From: a virus
IMG/VR virus record: IMGVR_UViG_3300042544_003254
Location: 1 to 34,398 of that record
Strand: one strand, 5' to 3'
DNA length: 34,398 nt
The notes beneath the pieces were generated by a model. The model was not told the origin of the DNA, made no database searches, and worked only from the letters and a program-made list of their open reading frames with translations. Every line of letters begins with the position of its first letter. Position 1 is the first letter of the stretch. Both the position numbers and the translations under genes were made by a program. This document shows positions 14,302 to 20,846 of this stretch, piece after piece.

Positions 14302-15631
14302 ATTAAATGGTTCATCGTACCAATACAAATACAAGATCTATAACGGTACGGGTCAAGAGTTTTCATTTAAAGACTCTGCGGTACAGAACTTGTTATACGA
14401 TGAGAGTCTGTTTGACCCATTTCCAGATGGCGCTATCACTATCGCAAACCCATCTAATTTTATAGATAGTAAGTTTATTTTCAGAGGAGATGGTTCTGAT
14501 AAGATTGACATATTCTTACGTGATGAAGCGAATAATACTGAGATAAACTCTACATTTACTATAATAGGTGAAAAGAACATAGTGGATGATGGTACACCTA
14601 TTAAAAATCTTAAGGTGTTTTACTTCATAGATAACCATGAATCTATGCTATTGCACAAATTCCCATATGGTCGTGCATATAGCGGTAAAGCTGGTAAAAT
14701 TATTAAGGACATACTCAAAGAGTTTAAGTTTGAGATAAAGAAAGACGATGCTGGTGAAGAGATATTTGAAGATGGTGACTTTATTTTATCTTTAACAGAT
14801 CCATTTGTACCATCTGTTAATTATAGGTATATCGATGTTATATATTACTTACTACAATATTATTACTTTAAAGATGGTGATACACCTGTAAAAGGAATCC
14901 TCTCGAAAGAAAGAGACGGTAAGTATTCTCTCAAAACAATGAGTAAGGACTTCTTTGAGAAGAATAGTGAGCTCTTAATAGAAGCATTTCATTCAGGCGA
15001 AATATTAACTAAGCAAGACGTACAAATAGGTAGTGAAGATAACCCTGATACACCACGTGATACTCCATCTGATAGAAATATAAGTAATGTTACTAGTATC
15101 TCACTCGATAAGTATAGTGTCGATGATTCTAATCAATTTTTTATGAATACGAATGTAATGAGTTATGATGATATTCTAGGCGAAAATCATATTGACCAAC
15201 TCCGTATTAAAGATGTAAGAGCTGAATGGGAAGAGAAGTTTGTGAAGAAGTTTCCAATGATGTACGGTGAACCTGTGAGACATCTTCCTATGACAAAGGA
15301 AAAACTAGAAGGTGAATTTAAGACATATCGGCTACCGTATAGCCGAGTTGATAATGTAAATATAGTAAAAGCAAATATGATTAACGATTTTATATTTCGC
15401 AACAATCAAATAATGATTACAACTAACGGAAACTTAGCTAGACAACCAGGTACATTTATTGATATATCCCTTCAGAAGAAAGAAGCGAAAAGCCCTCTTC
15501 TCCTTGGTAGGTGGTTTGTAACAGGAGTTGAACATATAAAATTAGGCTCTACATATAGGAACACAATTAAAGCTGTAAAGACATTTGCAGGGCCATCATA
15601 TAAAACTGGTAATAACGATCAAGATGTATAA
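14282..15631 (+). CDS. Baseplate hub candidate (gp27 type)
   Basis: A protein of 449 residues, mixed alpha/beta. Seen: NTEINSTFTIIGEKNIV in the first third, VFYFIDNHESMLLHKFPYG, YSGKAGKIIKDILKEF (~residues 135-150), then paired strands with YIDVIYYLLQYYYF. In the C-terminal third, PYSRVDNVNIVKANMINDFIF and GRWFVTGVEHIKLGSTYRN. A central S-x-K-x-x-x-I-x-x-IL helix and a C-terminal strand of the type W-x-V-x-x-x-x-H are common to phage hub proteins of the gp27/gpD fold. It overlaps the gp53-like gene by 20 nt and the next gene by 8 nt with no octamer, so it is likely read from the upstream mRNA. No lysozyme domain (gp5) is seen. Confidence 0.5.
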   Translation: MENTLTKLNGSSYQYKYKIYNGTGQEFSFKDSAVQNLLYDESLFDPFPDGAITIANPSNFIDSKFIFRGDGSDKIDIFLRDEANNTEINSTFTIIGEKNIVDDGTPIKNLKVFYFIDNHESMLLHKFPYGRAYSGKAGKIIKDILKEFKFEIKKDDAGEEIFEDGDFILSLTDPFVPSVNYRYIDVIYYLLQYYYFKDGDTPVKGILSKERDGKYSLKTMSKDFFEKNSELLIEAFHSGEILTKQDVQIGSEDNPDTPRDTPSDRNISNVTSISLDKYSVDDSNQFFMNTNVMSYDDILGENHIDQLRIKDVRAEWEEKFVKKFPMMYGEPVRHLPMTKEKLEGEFKTYRLPYSRVDNVNIVKANMINDFIFRNNQIMITTNGNLARQPGTFIDISLQKKEAKSPLLLGRWFVTGVEHIKLGSTYRNTIKAVKTFAGPSYKTGNNDQDV

Positions 15632-16583
15632 GTTATCAAAAAAAGTTGAACGTTTAAGAGCTGTTCTTTTAACTAAGAAACAGTCAGAGGAGCTTATCGG
15701 CAATCTCGACACTCTAGGAAATTTTTCAGAAGAAGATAAAACTTTAATGGAAAATTTTAAAAAAATCTATCATGCTGGTGTAAGACAGTTAAAAGTTTTT
15801 ATAACTTCGCTAGAAGACATAGGTACGAAGGTAGATGAATATACTATTACGTACTACCTAACGCAGCTTCGAAACAGCCCTTTTAAAGGGTTTCTTAGTG
15901 CATTGACATTAGATAAAAAGTACTGGAAGAATACTCCTGATACTCTAGGTGTTCAAGGCAACCTTAATAGATCTACAGTTGAGACTCCTATATCGGAACT
16001 AGCAGATACAACTGTATATGATATAAATGTACTTACACTTAAAAAGGTACCTAAGTTTATTCTAGATTCTCATAATGAGCTAACTAAAGCATCTAACACT
16101 GTCTACCAGAATTGTGTTCTAGGCTCTATTGTACTTGATAATCAGCTGAGAGAGGTATCAGCTCAGGCAAATAATAGTACACCGCATGGATCTTACCTTG
16201 TTGCTGATACAACATCGTGGACCAATACACAATCACTATCTGCTGAAATATTTCCTAAAATTAAAGAGTTTCTTGGTGATGAAACATACAGATTGTATGA
16301 GTTTAACCGCGAGATTAACTTATTTGACAAAGAACGTAACACAGATGTATCAACTCAGTATGTAATTCACCGTATTAGTGAATATTTTCAAGGTGGAGAT
16401 ACAAAACAAGCTGTTATTAGTGCAGATCTTATAGGTAATACATTCGAAAGCGATAAAGTACGTGAATTTAAGCTCGAAATCAAGAACGATGCTAAAAACA
16501 CCATACTTAATCTTCATACTGTCGAAGGACAGCTAGGTGACCTTAGTAAACCTAAGCAAGAACCGATTACAAAGAACGATTAA
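15624..16583 (+). CDS. Hypothetical protein, 319 residues, in the baseplate operon
   Basis: No family recognised. I place the start at the ATG at 15624, which overlaps the end of the hub-like gene (ATGTATAA). An upstream in-frame ATG at 15585 would add 13 residues (MQGHHIKLVITIK) lying wholly inside the hub-like gene and is less likely. The N-terminal ~100 residues are helical and Lys/Glu-rich with possible coiled coil; the middle is mixed and the C-terminus charged. No membrane segment. It is cotranscribed with the hub-like gene, so a baseplate or assembly role is plausible. It ends in a TTAA shared as a stop with the convergent small-terminase candidate. Confidence 0.6.
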   Translation: MYKLSKKVERLRAVLLTKKQSEELIGNLDTLGNFSEEDKTLMENFKKIYHAGVRQLKVFITSLEDIGTKVDEYTITYYLTQLRNSPFKGFLSALTLDKKYWKNTPDTLGVQGNLNRSTVETPISELADTTVYDINVLTLKKVPKFILDSHNELTKASNTVYQNCVLGSIVLDNQLREVSAQANNSTPHGSYLVADTTSWTNTQSLSAEIFPKIKEFLGDETYRLYEFNREINLFDKERNTDVSTQYVIHRISEYFQGGDTKQAVISADLIGNTFESDKVREFKLEIKNDAKNTILNLHTVEGQLGDLSKPKQEPITKND

Positions 16584-17032
16584 ACATCAACGACTTTTGG
16601 CTCAGGCTCTTCTGCTTTCTTAAGCAGTTCTTGCATTACTTCTTTACGAGACAGTAGGAAAGTAGCGTTATCGTTAACATTGATCTTCTCTCTTGAATCA
16701 ATATCCATTTGCTTAACCTCTTTTACAGTCTTATTGCGTTCAATTGATGTATATACCTTGTTTAACGATTCAATTGATGAAGAAGCTGCTTTGAGTAGTT
16801 CTGCTAACGCTGTTACATCTTTTGCTTCAGGTGCAGAACTGATATAATCCTGAACATTGTCGATAATTCCGAGCGTCTTGTTAATTAACTTACCAGATGT
16901 ACTGATAATGTATCTCTCTAAGTCTTCCTTTTGAAGATCTTGTTCTTGTACCGGCACTTTACGCGCAAGTGCTGTAGTATCTTTGAGTTGTGATAAAATA
17001 TCGTTGACTGCTTCGTCGAGTGAATCTTCCAT
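16580..17032 (-). CDS. Terminase small subunit candidate (T4 gp16 type)
   Basis: A protein of 150 residues (T4 gp16 has 164). The organisation fits gp16: an acidic N-terminus, a central helical hairpin (LERYIISTSGKLINKTLGII, then APEAKDVTALAELLKAASSS leading into LNKVY, residues ~38-92), and a C-terminal NDNATFLLSRKEVMQELLKK segment. The last resembles the N-x-A-x-F-V-G-S-T-x-E-L-x-x-x-L motif I know from gp16 homologues. Role: recognises DNA and regulates the large subunit. The unusual point is position: 11 kb from the large subunit and on the opposite strand, beside dut. Upstream is a weak octamer AATAAGTA (17038-17045), 5 nt from the ATG. Assignment by pattern only. Confidence 0.6.
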   Translation of the reverse strand: MEDSLDEAVNDILSQLKDTTALARKVPVQEQDLQKEDLERYIISTSGKLINKTLGIIDNVQDYISSAPEAKDVTALAELLKAASSSIESLNKVYTSIERNKTVKEVKQMDIDSREKINVNDNATFLLSRKEVMQELLKKAEEPEPKVVDV

Positions 17033-17043
17033 GAAATTACTTA

Positions 17044-17071
17044 TTGATTTTTATGTATTTAGTCATATAAT
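17044..17071 (+). promoter_or_regulatory. Sigma70-like promoter for dut
   Basis: TTGATT (17044-17049), 16-bp spacer, TATAAT (17066-17071). A start about 7 nt downstream would coincide with the ATG at 17078. No late octamer fits this gene, so it is probably expressed earlier than its neighbours. The -35 overlaps the weak octamer of the divergent gene. Confidence 0.5.
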
Positions 17072-17077
17072 CATGAC

Positions 17078-17578
17078 ATGCAAATCGAATATAGTTATCC
17101 GTCTGATGGTCAAACAGTATCTACTAACTCAAGTGTTGAAGTACGCAAAATTGATACACGCCTTAAATTTAAGAAAGTGCATCCTGACGCAAAGCTACCC
17201 ACGAAAAATAATGCTAGTGATGTAGGGTTTGATGTTTATAGCGTTGAGAATAAAGCAATTCCTGCTAGAGGTAGTGCAGTTGTAGATGTTGGCCTTGAAT
17301 TTGCTGAAATTTCACCTGACTTCTGGGTAAAAGTTGAAGGTCGTAGTGGTTTAGGATTTAAGTATGGTGTTTCGCCTCATCCAGGTATTATTGATCCTGG
17401 ATACAGAGGAAATGCTGGTATTAAGTTGTATAACAACACTGATACAGAATATATTGTTGAAAAAGGTGATAAAATAGCACAATTTGTTGTATATCGTAAC
17501 TATAATGTTCTTGTAGAAGAAGGCGAGACTGCAGAAAGCGATCGTGGTGCTAATGGTTTTGGTTCTTCTGGAAGATAA
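17078..17578 (+). CDS. dut: dUTP diphosphatase (dUTPase)
   Basis: Hydrolyses dUTP to dUMP and pyrophosphate, keeping uracil out of phage DNA and supplying dUMP for dTMP synthesis. All five motifs of the trimeric dUTPase family are present in order: I ASDVGFDVYS (46-55), II EGRSGLGFK (87-95), III GIIDPGYRG (103-111, with the catalytic Asp), IV GDKIAQFVV (130-138), V RGANGFGSSG (156-165). An N-terminal extension of about 25 residues precedes the usual start of the fold; starting at the first ATG is supported by the -10 box 6 nt upstream. It sits 2 nt before the clamp loader gene. The pair forms a DNA-metabolism island within virion genes. Confidence 0.97.
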   Translation: MQIEYSYPSDGQTVSTNSSVEVRKIDTRLKFKKVHPDAKLPTKNNASDVGFDVYSVENKAIPARGSAVVDVGLEFAEISPDFWVKVEGRSGLGFKYGVSPHPGIIDPGYRGNAGIKLYNNTDTEYIVEKGDKIAQFVVYRNYNVLVEEGETAESDRGANGFGSSGR

Positions 17579-17580
17579 TT

Positions 17581-18510
17581 ATGGCTCTTGACTTAAACGG
17601 AATTTGGTGCGAAAAGTATAGACCACGAACCCTCTTAGAGATTAGTCTCCCTGAGAGGGTTCGTGGTATCATCCAGGATTATCAAGGTAATTCTGAGATA
17701 CCTAACTTACTTTTCGTGGGTAGCCCTGGAACTGGTAAAACTACTACGGCTCTTGTCATTGTTAAGGAGATACTTAACTGCGATTATTTGTATATCAATG
17801 CTTCTGATGAGAATGGTATCGATACAATTCGTACTAAAGTATCTAACTTTGCTCAGACTAAGTCATTTGATGGTGGTATCAAAGTTGTTATTCTTGATGA
17901 GTCTGACTTCTTGAGTTCAAATGCTCAAGCAGCTCTACGTAATACTATGGAGTCTTTCTCAAAGTATACGCGTTTTATCTTGACTGCTAACTATAAGCAT
18001 AAGATTATACCTGCTATTCAGTCAAGATGTCAATTGCTTGATATCAAGCCTCATCTTGATGATAGTGTAAGATTTGTATATAGTATTCTTAAGAAAGAGG
18101 GTATTACAATACCTGAAGATCAGAAGAAGAAGTTCGTAGAATTGGTTAAGAGCAATTTTCCTGATTTACGTAAGTGTATTAACGAAGTACAGAAAAACTG
18201 TATCAGTGGTGAGTTATCTATCGAGAAAGTTAATACTAGTAATGCACTACTAACTTTTATATTTGATAGTATATCTGCTAAGAACTCTATTGAGTTACGT
18301 AAGTATCTTATTGAGAATGAAGAGCAATTCTATGGTGACTATGATACTCTGATGAAAGACTATCTTAACTTCTTATATGAAAGACCTATTGACGAATCCA
18401 AAAAGAAAGAGATGATCGCAATAATTGCAGAACATTTGTGGCGAGCTGCATTTGTAGCAGATCATGAGATTAATTGTTTTGCTTGCTGGATAAATCTAGA
18501 AGAAGTGTAA
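17581..18510 (+). CDS. gp44: Sliding-clamp loader large subunit (T4 gp44 type)
   Basis: AAA+ ATPase that opens the sliding clamp and loads it on primer-template DNA. In T4-like phages the clamp is also needed for late transcription, which links this gene to the late octamers here. Of 309 residues (T4 gp44: 319), WCEKYRPRTL (9-18) is the typical opening, Walker A GSPGTGKTT (47-55), Walker B VVILDESD (102-109), sensor 1 LTAN (134-137) and the SRC arginine-finger motif SRC (148-150). No small subunit (gp62) gene follows; a homing endonuclease does. It starts 2 nt after dut, so the two are probably cotranscribed. Confidence 0.96.
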   Translation: MALDLNGIWCEKYRPRTLLEISLPERVRGIIQDYQGNSEIPNLLFVGSPGTGKTTTALVIVKEILNCDYLYINASDENGIDTIRTKVSNFAQTKSFDGGIKVVILDESDFLSSNAQAALRNTMESFSKYTRFILTANYKHKIIPAIQSRCQLLDIKPHLDDSVRFVYSILKKEGITIPEDQKKKFVELVKSNFPDLRKCINEVQKNCISGELSIEKVNTSNALLTFIFDSISAKNSIELRKYLIENEEQFYGDYDTLMKDYLNFLYERPIDESKKKEMIAIIAEHLWRAAFVADHEINCFACWINLEEV

Positions 18511-18525
18511 TAAACAAGATAGTGA

Positions 18526-18533
18526 CATAAATA
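18526..18533 (+). promoter_or_regulatory. Late promoter octamer CATAAATA before the homing endonuclease
   Basis: CATAAATA (one mismatch). It is 3 nt from the first ATG (18537) and 6 nt from the second (18540). By the spacing seen elsewhere, the second ATG is the likelier start. Confidence 0.6.
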
Positions 18534-18536
18534 CAT

Positions 18537-19412
18537 ATGATGTATTACATATATTGTCACATAGATCCTGAGACTTGTAAGATATTCTATATAGGTAAAG
18601 GTACAAAAAATAGGTCTCGTAGTTTACAAAGCAGAAGTAATATACATAAAAATAAACTCGCTAAGTTGCAAAAATGCGGGTGGACAATGCAAGATATTGC
18701 TCGTATTCTATATGAAAACATAGAATCTGAACAGGCTGCGTATAATCTCGAGAAAGAATATATTAAACAGTACGGATTAAGGAGTGAAGGCGGTGTTTTA
18801 CTAAACCTTCAACAAGGAGGACAGGGTGCGAGCTCTGGTCAGCACAATAATAATTACAGACACGATCTAGAAGAGGAGACGTTTATTATGCTTTTACGCG
18901 AAGGTTATGATATAACATATATATCAAATAAGCTAAAAGTTAATAAAGACACGTTTAAGCGTCGATTTTATCCTGACAAAACATTAAGACAGTATTGCGA
19001 TTCGCATAGTATAGTAAAATATAATCATATGACACGTCTAGATATAACAGAAGAGCTTTTTGTAAAATATCTCAAAGAGCAGCGTACTAATAAAGAGATA
19101 GGTAAACTTTTAAAAATTAATGTAAATACGTTAAAGTCAAAATTTTACCCTAATACAACTCTAAAAGAGTACTGCAATAGTTATGGTATCGATTACGTTA
19201 ATACACAAAGAGCAAATAAGAATAGCAATTATAAAGAATTTGATAAGGATAAATTTATACGCCTCGTAGCACGTGGATGCAATCTTCAAGAAATAGAAAT
19301 AGCACTACAACTATCAAAGCGTTGCATTATAGAAAAATATAGAAACACTTTTAACGTAAAAAATTGGAGAGAACTTAAAGAAGTTCTCTCCAATTTTCGC
19401 TTGCTGGATTAA
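18537..19412 (+). CDS. GIY-YIG homing endonuclease with three tandem DNA-binding repeats
   Basis: A free-standing mobile endonuclease that would cut an allele lacking it. It has 291 residues from the first ATG, 290 from the second. The N-terminal GIY-YIG domain is visible as YYIYCHI (3-9) and FYIGKG (17-22), then Arg residues (26-30) and a helix with the catalytic-type Glu (LEKEYIKQYG, 71-80). Behind it are three ~50-residue units (about 109-159, 169-219, 235-285), each D/E-x-x-F-x-x-x-(L)-x-G/R then a helix-turn-helix-like I-x-x-x-L-x-(I/V)-x-x-x-T(L/F)K-x-x-(F)Y. The first two end in TL-(R/K)-(Q/E)-YC. It is inserted directly after the clamp loader gene. Its last codons form a 17-bp terminator stem. 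Confidence 0.85.
   Translation: MMYYIYCHIDPETCKIFYIGKGTKNRSRSLQSRSNIHKNKLAKLQKCGWTMQDIARILYENIESEQAAYNLEKEYIKQYGLRSEGGVLLNLQQGGQGASSGQHNNNYRHDLEEETFIMLLREGYDITYISNKLKVNKDTFKRRFYPDKTLRQYCDSHSIVKYNHMTRLDITEELFVKYLKEQRTNKEIGKLLKINVNTLKSKFYPNTTLKEYCNSYGIDYVNTQRANKNSNYKEFDKDKFIRLVARGCNLQEIEIALQLSKRCIIEKYRNTFNVKNWRELKEVLSNFRLLD
19360..19397. terminator. Bidirectional terminator hairpin inside the end of the endonuclease gene
   Basis: A perfect 17-bp stem (AAAATTGGAGAGAACTT / AAGTTCTCTCCAATTTT) with an AAAG tetraloop. A-rich on the left and T-rich on the right, so it can act on both strands. It serves the convergent genes ending at 19412 (+) and 19428 (-), and it lies within coding sequence of the former. 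Confidence 0.85.
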
Positions 19413-19427
19413 CTTGGAATGCGTCAA

Positions 19428-19943
19428 TTAGACTACTTTGCTACCAAAAGTCGTTTTGCCTTTAGTCATTAGTTGTCCGCTCTTAGTAACATACTTAAGA
19501 TTTTTAGTAATAACATCTGTAAGTTCTTTAGAAAGAGCAGCTTCATCATTAACATCCATACCTAACTTGGTAAGATCAGTAATAAGTGTTTGAACGGTGT
19601 TGCTGATATATGATCTATATTTAGCTTCTTCGCCAGCACGTTGACCTGCACCAACTTGCTTTGCTCCTGTTTTTTGAAGGTTAGCACCTGCCTGTGTTAA
19701 TTTATTTTTGCCAGGGTCAACAGAACCACCTACTGCTTCTACCCCTTTTTGTGCATAATCACCAGCCTTAGATATAGCCTTACCAGCTAACTGCTTAGCA
19801 CCGCCTGCTACTTGCTGACCTGCTCCTTTTACTGCGCCGATAGCTTGTGCACCACGAGCTTTAAAGCGATCAAATAGACCTTCTTCTATAACCTGTTCAT
19901 ATGCTTCCATAAGCATATCTGTATCTTTTTTTGCTGAACTCAT
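19428..19943 (-). CDS. Gly/Ala/Lys-rich protein with capsid-targeting-like N-terminus
   Basis: A protein of 171 residues, no family recognised. The N-terminus MSSAKKDTDMLMEAYEQVIE has L11-M-E13 and V-I-E, candidate L/I-x-E prohead protease sites, followed by EEGLFDRFKARGAQ. Residues ~30-105 are low-complexity Gly/Ala/Gln/Lys in an irregular GA-x-x-x-G-x-AK pattern (for example AGGAKQLAGKAISKAG). The C-terminal 65 residues are an ordinary helical domain. Inference: an internal or prohead-core protein trimmed during maturation. It is convergent with the homing endonuclease, separated by 15 nt and served by the bidirectional terminator. Confidence 0.6.
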   Translation of the reverse strand: MSSAKKDTDMLMEAYEQVIEEGLFDRFKARGAQAIGAVKGAGQQVAGGAKQLAGKAISKAGDYAQKGVEAVGGSVDPGKNKLTQAGANLQKTGAKQVGAGQRAGEEAKYRSYISNTVQTLITDLTKLGMDVNDEAALSKELTDVITKNLKYVTKSGQLMTKGKTTFGSKVV

Positions 19944-19951
19944 ATAATTAT

Positions 19952-19959
19952 TATTTATT
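19952..19959 (-). promoter_or_regulatory. Late promoter octamer AATAAATA (minus strand)
   Basis: AATAAATA on the minus strand, 8 nt before the ATG at 19943. Slightly longer spacing than at the other sites. Confidence 0.5.
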
Positions 19960-19987
19960 AGTTAGTAAAGTTTTTTATATAATATAG

Positions 19988-20521
19988 TTATTTTAAACCT
20001 TTGACGTAGTTAACAGTGTATGGCTCTTTACTATGCTTAAGAACTGTGTTTTTAGTAGCGAGCTTACGTTCCGATTTATTTGAAGGGTTCTCTTCATCTT
20101 CTACATACTCTTCTGGTTTAATATTCACCTTATCGACACGTCTCATTGCATCAGGAATAGGCGGTAGGTTCTGACCATATCTAATAGGTTCGCCTAAGCA
20201 GCATGGAATAGTAACATAATGCATGTATCTACCACCGCCTGTATCAACTGCAAGATCGAGATTAACTTCTAACGAAGAGCCTGCATCTGATGCAGGGTAT
20301 CTTTGAGGAGCTGTATCTTTAATATTAACAACACGGATGTGAAGGCCTGATTCAATCATTTGATCGATTAGATCCTTAACATTTTGACCTAATTGTTTAT
20401 ACCCTTCGTCGCTTTTAAAGTTTTTGTTGAACACGAATACATCTCCAACTTGAAATCCACCTCGTTGGAATCTCTTCATGTAGGATTCATATAGTGAAAC
20501 GAACTTGTTACGTTTTGTCAT
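19988..20521 (-). CDS. Hypothetical virion-associated protein, 177 residues
   Basis: The start is taken at the ATG at 20521 (MTKRNKFVSLYESYMKRFQR), 5 nt behind CATAAATA. The longer frame reaching 20617 would run through the divergent gene and both promoters. The N-terminus shows L10-Y-E12, again an L-x-E, then RFQRGGFQVGDVFVFNKNF, a glycine-rich turn and strand. The middle is beta-type (HIRVVNIKDTAPQRYP, LEVNLDLAVDTGGGRYMHYV) and contains CC. The C-terminus is Lys/Glu-rich and probably disordered. I know similar RF-x-RGGF-x-x-GD openings from uncharacterised T4-like virion proteins but cannot name the family. Probably late and head-associated. Confidence 0.6.
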   Translation of the reverse strand: MTKRNKFVSLYESYMKRFQRGGFQVGDVFVFNKNFKSDEGYKQLGQNVKDLIDQMIESGLHIRVVNIKDTAPQRYPASDAGSSLEVNLDLAVDTGGGRYMHYVTIPCCLGEPIRYGQNLPPIPDAMRRVDKVNIKPEEYVEDEENPSNKSERKLATKNTVLKHSKEPYTVNYVKGLK

Positions 20522-20526
20522 AAGAA

Positions 20527-20534
20527 TATTTATG
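20527..20534 (-). promoter_or_regulatory. Late promoter octamer CATAAATA (minus strand)
   Basis: CATAAATA on the minus strand, spacer TTCTT (5 nt), ATG at 20521. This decides the start of that gene. Confidence 0.65.
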
Positions 20535-20540
20535 CATAGT

Positions 20541-20548
20541 GATAAATA
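20541..20548 (+). promoter_or_regulatory. Late promoter octamer GATAAATA
   Basis: GATAAATA (one mismatch), spacer AATGT (5 nt), ATG at 20554. Divergent from the minus-strand octamer 6 bp away. The ATG at 20550 is in another frame and closes within five codons. Confidence 0.65.
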
Positions 20549-20553
20549 AATGT

Positions 20554-20838
20554 ATGGAATTTGACAAACTTGTAGAAGAGCTACTAACTGAAGCATCCAA
20601 GGGCTCGAGATGTACACGCACTACAAAAAAAGCATCGTCTCCTCTTAAAAGTAAGAAGTATACAAAGTGTGTTAAAAATCCTAGCGGTGAAGGGTACAAG
20701 AGAATTCATTGGGGCGATCCTAATATGAGAGTCAAAAAGTCTAATCCAAAGAGACGTAAATCGTTTAGAGCAAGACACAAATGCTCAAGTGCAAAACCAG
20801 GTACACCAAAACACGCTGCTTGCAAGGATTGGCAATAA
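20554..20838 (+). CDS. Small very basic Cys/His-containing phage protein
   Basis: The octamer spacing selects the ATG at 20554 (94 residues) rather than a GTG at 20539 that overlaps the promoter. About 26 of 94 residues are Lys or Arg. The N-terminus MEFDKLVEELLTEASKG has L6-V-E8 and L11-T-E13, so cleavage after E13 would leave a strongly cationic protein. The C-terminal half holds YKRIHWGDPNMRVKK, RRKSFRARHKC (to C77) and KPGTPKHAACKDW (to C90), a conserved block I recall from small phage proteins, with C77/H87/C90 as possible metal ligands. Inference: DNA-binding internal head protein. The stop TAA lies in the octamer of the gp25 gene. Confidence 0.65.
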   Translation: MEFDKLVEELLTEASKGSRCTRTTKKASSPLKSKKYTKCVKNPSGEGYKRIHWGDPNMRVKKSNPKRRKSFRARHKCSSAKPGTPKHAACKDWQ

Positions 20839-20841
20839 ATA
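20834..20841 (+). promoter_or_regulatory. Late promoter octamer AATAAATA for the gp25 gene
   Basis: AATAAATA (one mismatch), spacer TTTGA (5 nt), GTG start at 20847. The upstream stop TAA (20836-20838) is inside it. Confidence 0.65.
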
Positions 20842-20846
20842 TTTGA

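Noticed and set aside
15585-15623. Upstream ATG at 15585 for the 319-residue protein
   Set aside because: The extra 13 residues lie wholly within the hub-like gene; ATGTATAA overlap at 15624 is the usual coupling arrangement.
20539-20553. GTG at 20539 as start of the small basic protein
   Set aside because: It overlaps the GATAAATA octamer; transcription starting near 20554 would not include it.
20522-20617. N-terminal extension of the 19988-20521 gene to 20617
   Set aside because: It would run across both divergent promoters and into the opposite gene; the ATG at 20521 has the canonical octamer spacing.
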